Origin: Bordetella parapertussis
GTDB lineage: Bacteria; Pseudomonadota; Gammaproteobacteria; Burkholderiales; Burkholderiaceae_B
DNA: 8,018 nucleotides
Direction of reading: 5' to 3'
Assembly (NCBI GenBank): GCA_943331855.1
Contig: CALQNE010000158.1
Location: 1-8,018, forward strand
Part shown: positions 6,506-8,018 of the stretch, piece by piece
Layout: the number at the start of each line of letters is the position of its first letter
Position numbering within the stretch: position 1 is the stretch's first letter
The notes under the pieces: generated by a model
The model's database searches: none
What the model saw: the letters and a program-made list of their open reading frames with translations, nothing else
What the model was told of the DNA's origin: nothing
Translations under genes and position numbers: made by a program

Positions 6506-8018
6506 ATGCAAAATCAATCGAACGATGGGCACTACGAAGTACTGTGGCCGCGCAGCCCAATGCAAGTCCAGGGAAAATCGCTCGCAAAACGCCTTGATAC
6601 CTTGAATGGCAAAACGATTGTTCAGCTTTGGGATTACTTATTCAAAGGCGATCAAGTGTTTGACGCCTTAGAAGAGGGTTTGAAAGCAAAGTTTCCAAAT
6701 GTTAATTTCATACATTGGAGCGTGTTCGGTAATACGCATGGCGCCGATGAGCGTCAGATTTTGGCCGATTTACCTAAACGACTCAAAGAGTTGAAGGCGG
6801 ATGCCGTCATCTCAGGGATGGGCTGCTGAGGCAGCTGCACGCCCGCCGTGTTGCGGGCGAGTGCGGTATGTGAGGAAGCGGGTGTACCCAGCTCTTCATT
6901 GGTCAGCCAGGGCTTTCTACAGCTCGCGGCAGCTTCGTCGATCGGCTTGGGCTTGCCCAGTATGCCGGTTGCCCTCGTACCAGGACACCCAGGGGCACAG
7001 AGCCCCACCATGTTGCGTCGCAATATATTAGAAGTCACTACGGCTGAGGTGATTAAGAACCTGATGGATGCCAGTGGAACCGGTCAGACCACGTCTGAGC
7101 CTCAGGCTCAGGACATCGTATTTTCGGGTGGTTTTGATGCAGTCAATCAACTTTTTCTTGAGAAAGAGTGGAGTGATGGACTGCCTATCGTTCCGCCAAC
7201 GCGTGCGAAAGTTGAAGCATTTTTGCGCTATACCGATAAAAAGCCTGACGAGGTCTTGGGCGTTTTGTTACCGGACAACCGAGCCGCCACGATTTGGAGC
7301 ATTGCTGTCAATGGCGTGATGGCAGGATGCCGTCCTGAATATATGCCGATCTTGGTTGCCTTGGTGCAAGCCATGGCAGACCCCGCCTACGGCGTCGAAC
7401 ATAGTGGCAATACCCCAGGCGGCGAGACCCTGATCATTTTGAATGGCCCGATCGTTCAGCAGTTAGGGTTTAATTACCGAGAAAATGTCTTGCGCGATGG
7501 CTTTCAGCCTAACACCTCGGTTGGTCGATTTTGGCGTTTGTATCTTCGTAATGTCGCAGGCTTTTTATTGCATAAAAACGATAAAGCCACCTTTGGCAAT
7601 ACTTGGCGCGTAGTCGCCGCTGAGAACGAAGAGGTACTACGCAACATTGGCTGGAGTCCAACCAGCGTCGAAATGGGTTTTCAAGCCAGCGAGAATACCG
7701 TCACTATTGCGCGCTACACCGGAGGTAATCTGATTGCCTCGGTCTCAGGCAGCACACCCGAAGAGATCATGCCGATTATTGCGGATGCGGTGATCCGCCA
7801 ACACTCCTGGCAGATCACCTTCACGGTTGGCGGGGCCTACGGAACGCTGCGCCCACTGATCTTGCTCAGTCCGATTTTGGCTGAGGCGATTGCGCAAGGC
7901 GGTTGGTCAAAACAAGCGGTTAAACAATACTTGTTCGAGCATGTGCGCATCCCTGCCCGCAAGTTTGAGTACATGCTTCGTGTCTGGGCTGAAAAGCCCA
8001 TCTGGAACCTGACCGAAG
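6506..8018 (+). CDS. UGSC-type selenoprotein with C-terminal domain; in-frame TGA read as selenocysteine; 3' end cut by window edge
   Basis: 504 codons from ATG 6506 to the edge, with one internal TGA (codon 108, 6827-6829) and no other stop. The N-terminal domain (about 1-185) alternates strands and helices, as in a Rossmann-like fold. It carries A-D-A-V-I-S-G-M-G-C-U-G-S-C-T-P-A at about 98-114, so Sec108 and Cys111 form a U-x-x-C redox pair, with Cys107 adjacent. After a linker rich in Gln, Thr and Ser (about 189-203) comes a second domain with W-S-D-G-L-P-I-V-P-P-T (222-232), an A-G-C-R-P-E-Y-M segment (Cys275), and H-S-G-N-T-P-G-G near 299-306. UGSC-motif selenoproteins are known from environmental genome surveys, function unsettled. 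The Sec region resembles GrdB of glycine reductase from memory. An ordinary gene caller would split this into a 107-aa stub and a downstream fragment. The alternative is a nonsense mutation, but the motif match and the hairpin after the TGA argue strongly for Sec. No signal peptide, so probably cytosolic. Confidence 0.88.
6827..6829 (+). other. Selenocysteine codon (recoded TGA)
   Basis: TGA in frame with the gene starting at 6506, flanked by TGC (Cys) before and GGC-AGC-TGC (Gly-Ser-Cys) after, which gives C-U-G-S-C. TGA is not generally reassigned here: the crotonase-family gene ends at TGA (1017-1019) directly before intergenic sequence. Confidence 0.87.
6830..6864 (+). promoter_or_regulatory. 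Candidate bacterial SECIS element
   Basis: Immediately after the TGA, CGCCCGC (6840-6846) and GCGGGCG (6853-6859) form a perfect 7-bp stem with the six-base apical loop CGTGTT. The alternative lower pairing GCAC (6837-6840) with GTGC (6861-6864) extends it to 10 bp with a two-base bulge (GA, 6859-6860). The loop starts 17 nt after the TGA and has a G at its second position, both within the bacterial SECIS model as I remember it (loop about 16-37 nt away, a G in the first two loop bases). It would recruit SelB with Sec-tRNA. The hairpin is inside coding sequence, as is normal in bacteria. Confidence 0.8.

Noticed and set aside
6506..6829. A separate 107-aa protein ending at the TGA
   Set aside because: The frame continues open for 396 codons with consistent protein-like sequence, the TGA falls inside a C-x-G-S-C motif, and no ribosome site with a start codon is seen soon after it for an independent second gene.
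6754..7038. Minus-strand ORF opposite the selenoprotein gene
   Set aside because: It is a shadow: no ribosome site, no recognisable motif, and the plus strand has a coherent conserved-looking protein.
6506..8018. Pseudogene broken by a nonsense mutation
   Set aside because: Only one stop occurs in 504 codons, there is no frameshift or other decay, and a SECIS-like hairpin follows the TGA. It cannot be fully excluded without the genome's Sec machinery.

Overview
The window looks like a chromosomal catabolic region of a betaproteobacterium, probably Burkholderiales. The main reason is two periplasmic binding proteins of the Bug/TctC family, which is hugely expanded in that order (Bordetella, Alcaligenaceae, Comamonadaceae). 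They sit beside a type III CoA-transferase, an acyl-CoA dehydrogenase and a crotonase, a typical Burkholderiales organic-acid cassette. Base composition is roughly balanced. No mobile element, RNA gene or CRISPR was seen.

Left and centre, all on the minus strand. In transcription order from right to left: acyl-CoA dehydrogenase (6347-5169), CaiB/BaiF CoA-transferase (5083-3860), first Bug/TctC protein (3841-2876), second Bug/TctC protein (2795-1827), and an enoyl-CoA hydratase/isomerase family protein (1817-1017). Gaps are 85, 18, 80 and 9 bases, so they are probably one operon. A hairpin with a UUCG loop lies in the first gap. A candidate terminator (924-967) follows the last gene. Beyond it, a ketopantoate reductase-like gene (737 to beyond the left edge) has its own candidate promoter.

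Right, plus strand. Diverging from the operon across about 160 bases is a gene starting at 6506 that an ordinary gene caller would end at a TGA after 107 codons (6827-6829). The same frame stays open for 396 more codons to the window edge, and the TGA sits exactly inside a Cys-TGA-Gly-Ser-Cys motif. A GC-rich hairpin starts a few bases after the TGA, with its apical loop 17 nt downstream and a G at loop position 2, as expected of a bacterial SECIS element. I read this as a UGSC-type selenoprotein in which TGA encodes selenocysteine (Sec108). It has a second, C-terminal domain with a W-S-D-G-L-P-I-V-P-P-T motif. This is the most notable content of the window.

How the genes may work together (inference): the Bug proteins would capture an organic acid in the periplasm. 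The CoA-transferase would activate it, and the dehydrogenase and crotonase-fold enzyme would oxidise and hydrate or isomerise the thioester. The divergent selenoprotein may be a redox or reductive enzyme acting on the same or a related compound. No permease subunits, regulator or selenocysteine machinery (selA, selB, selC, selD) lie in the window, so substrate and Sec insertion cannot be confirmed here.
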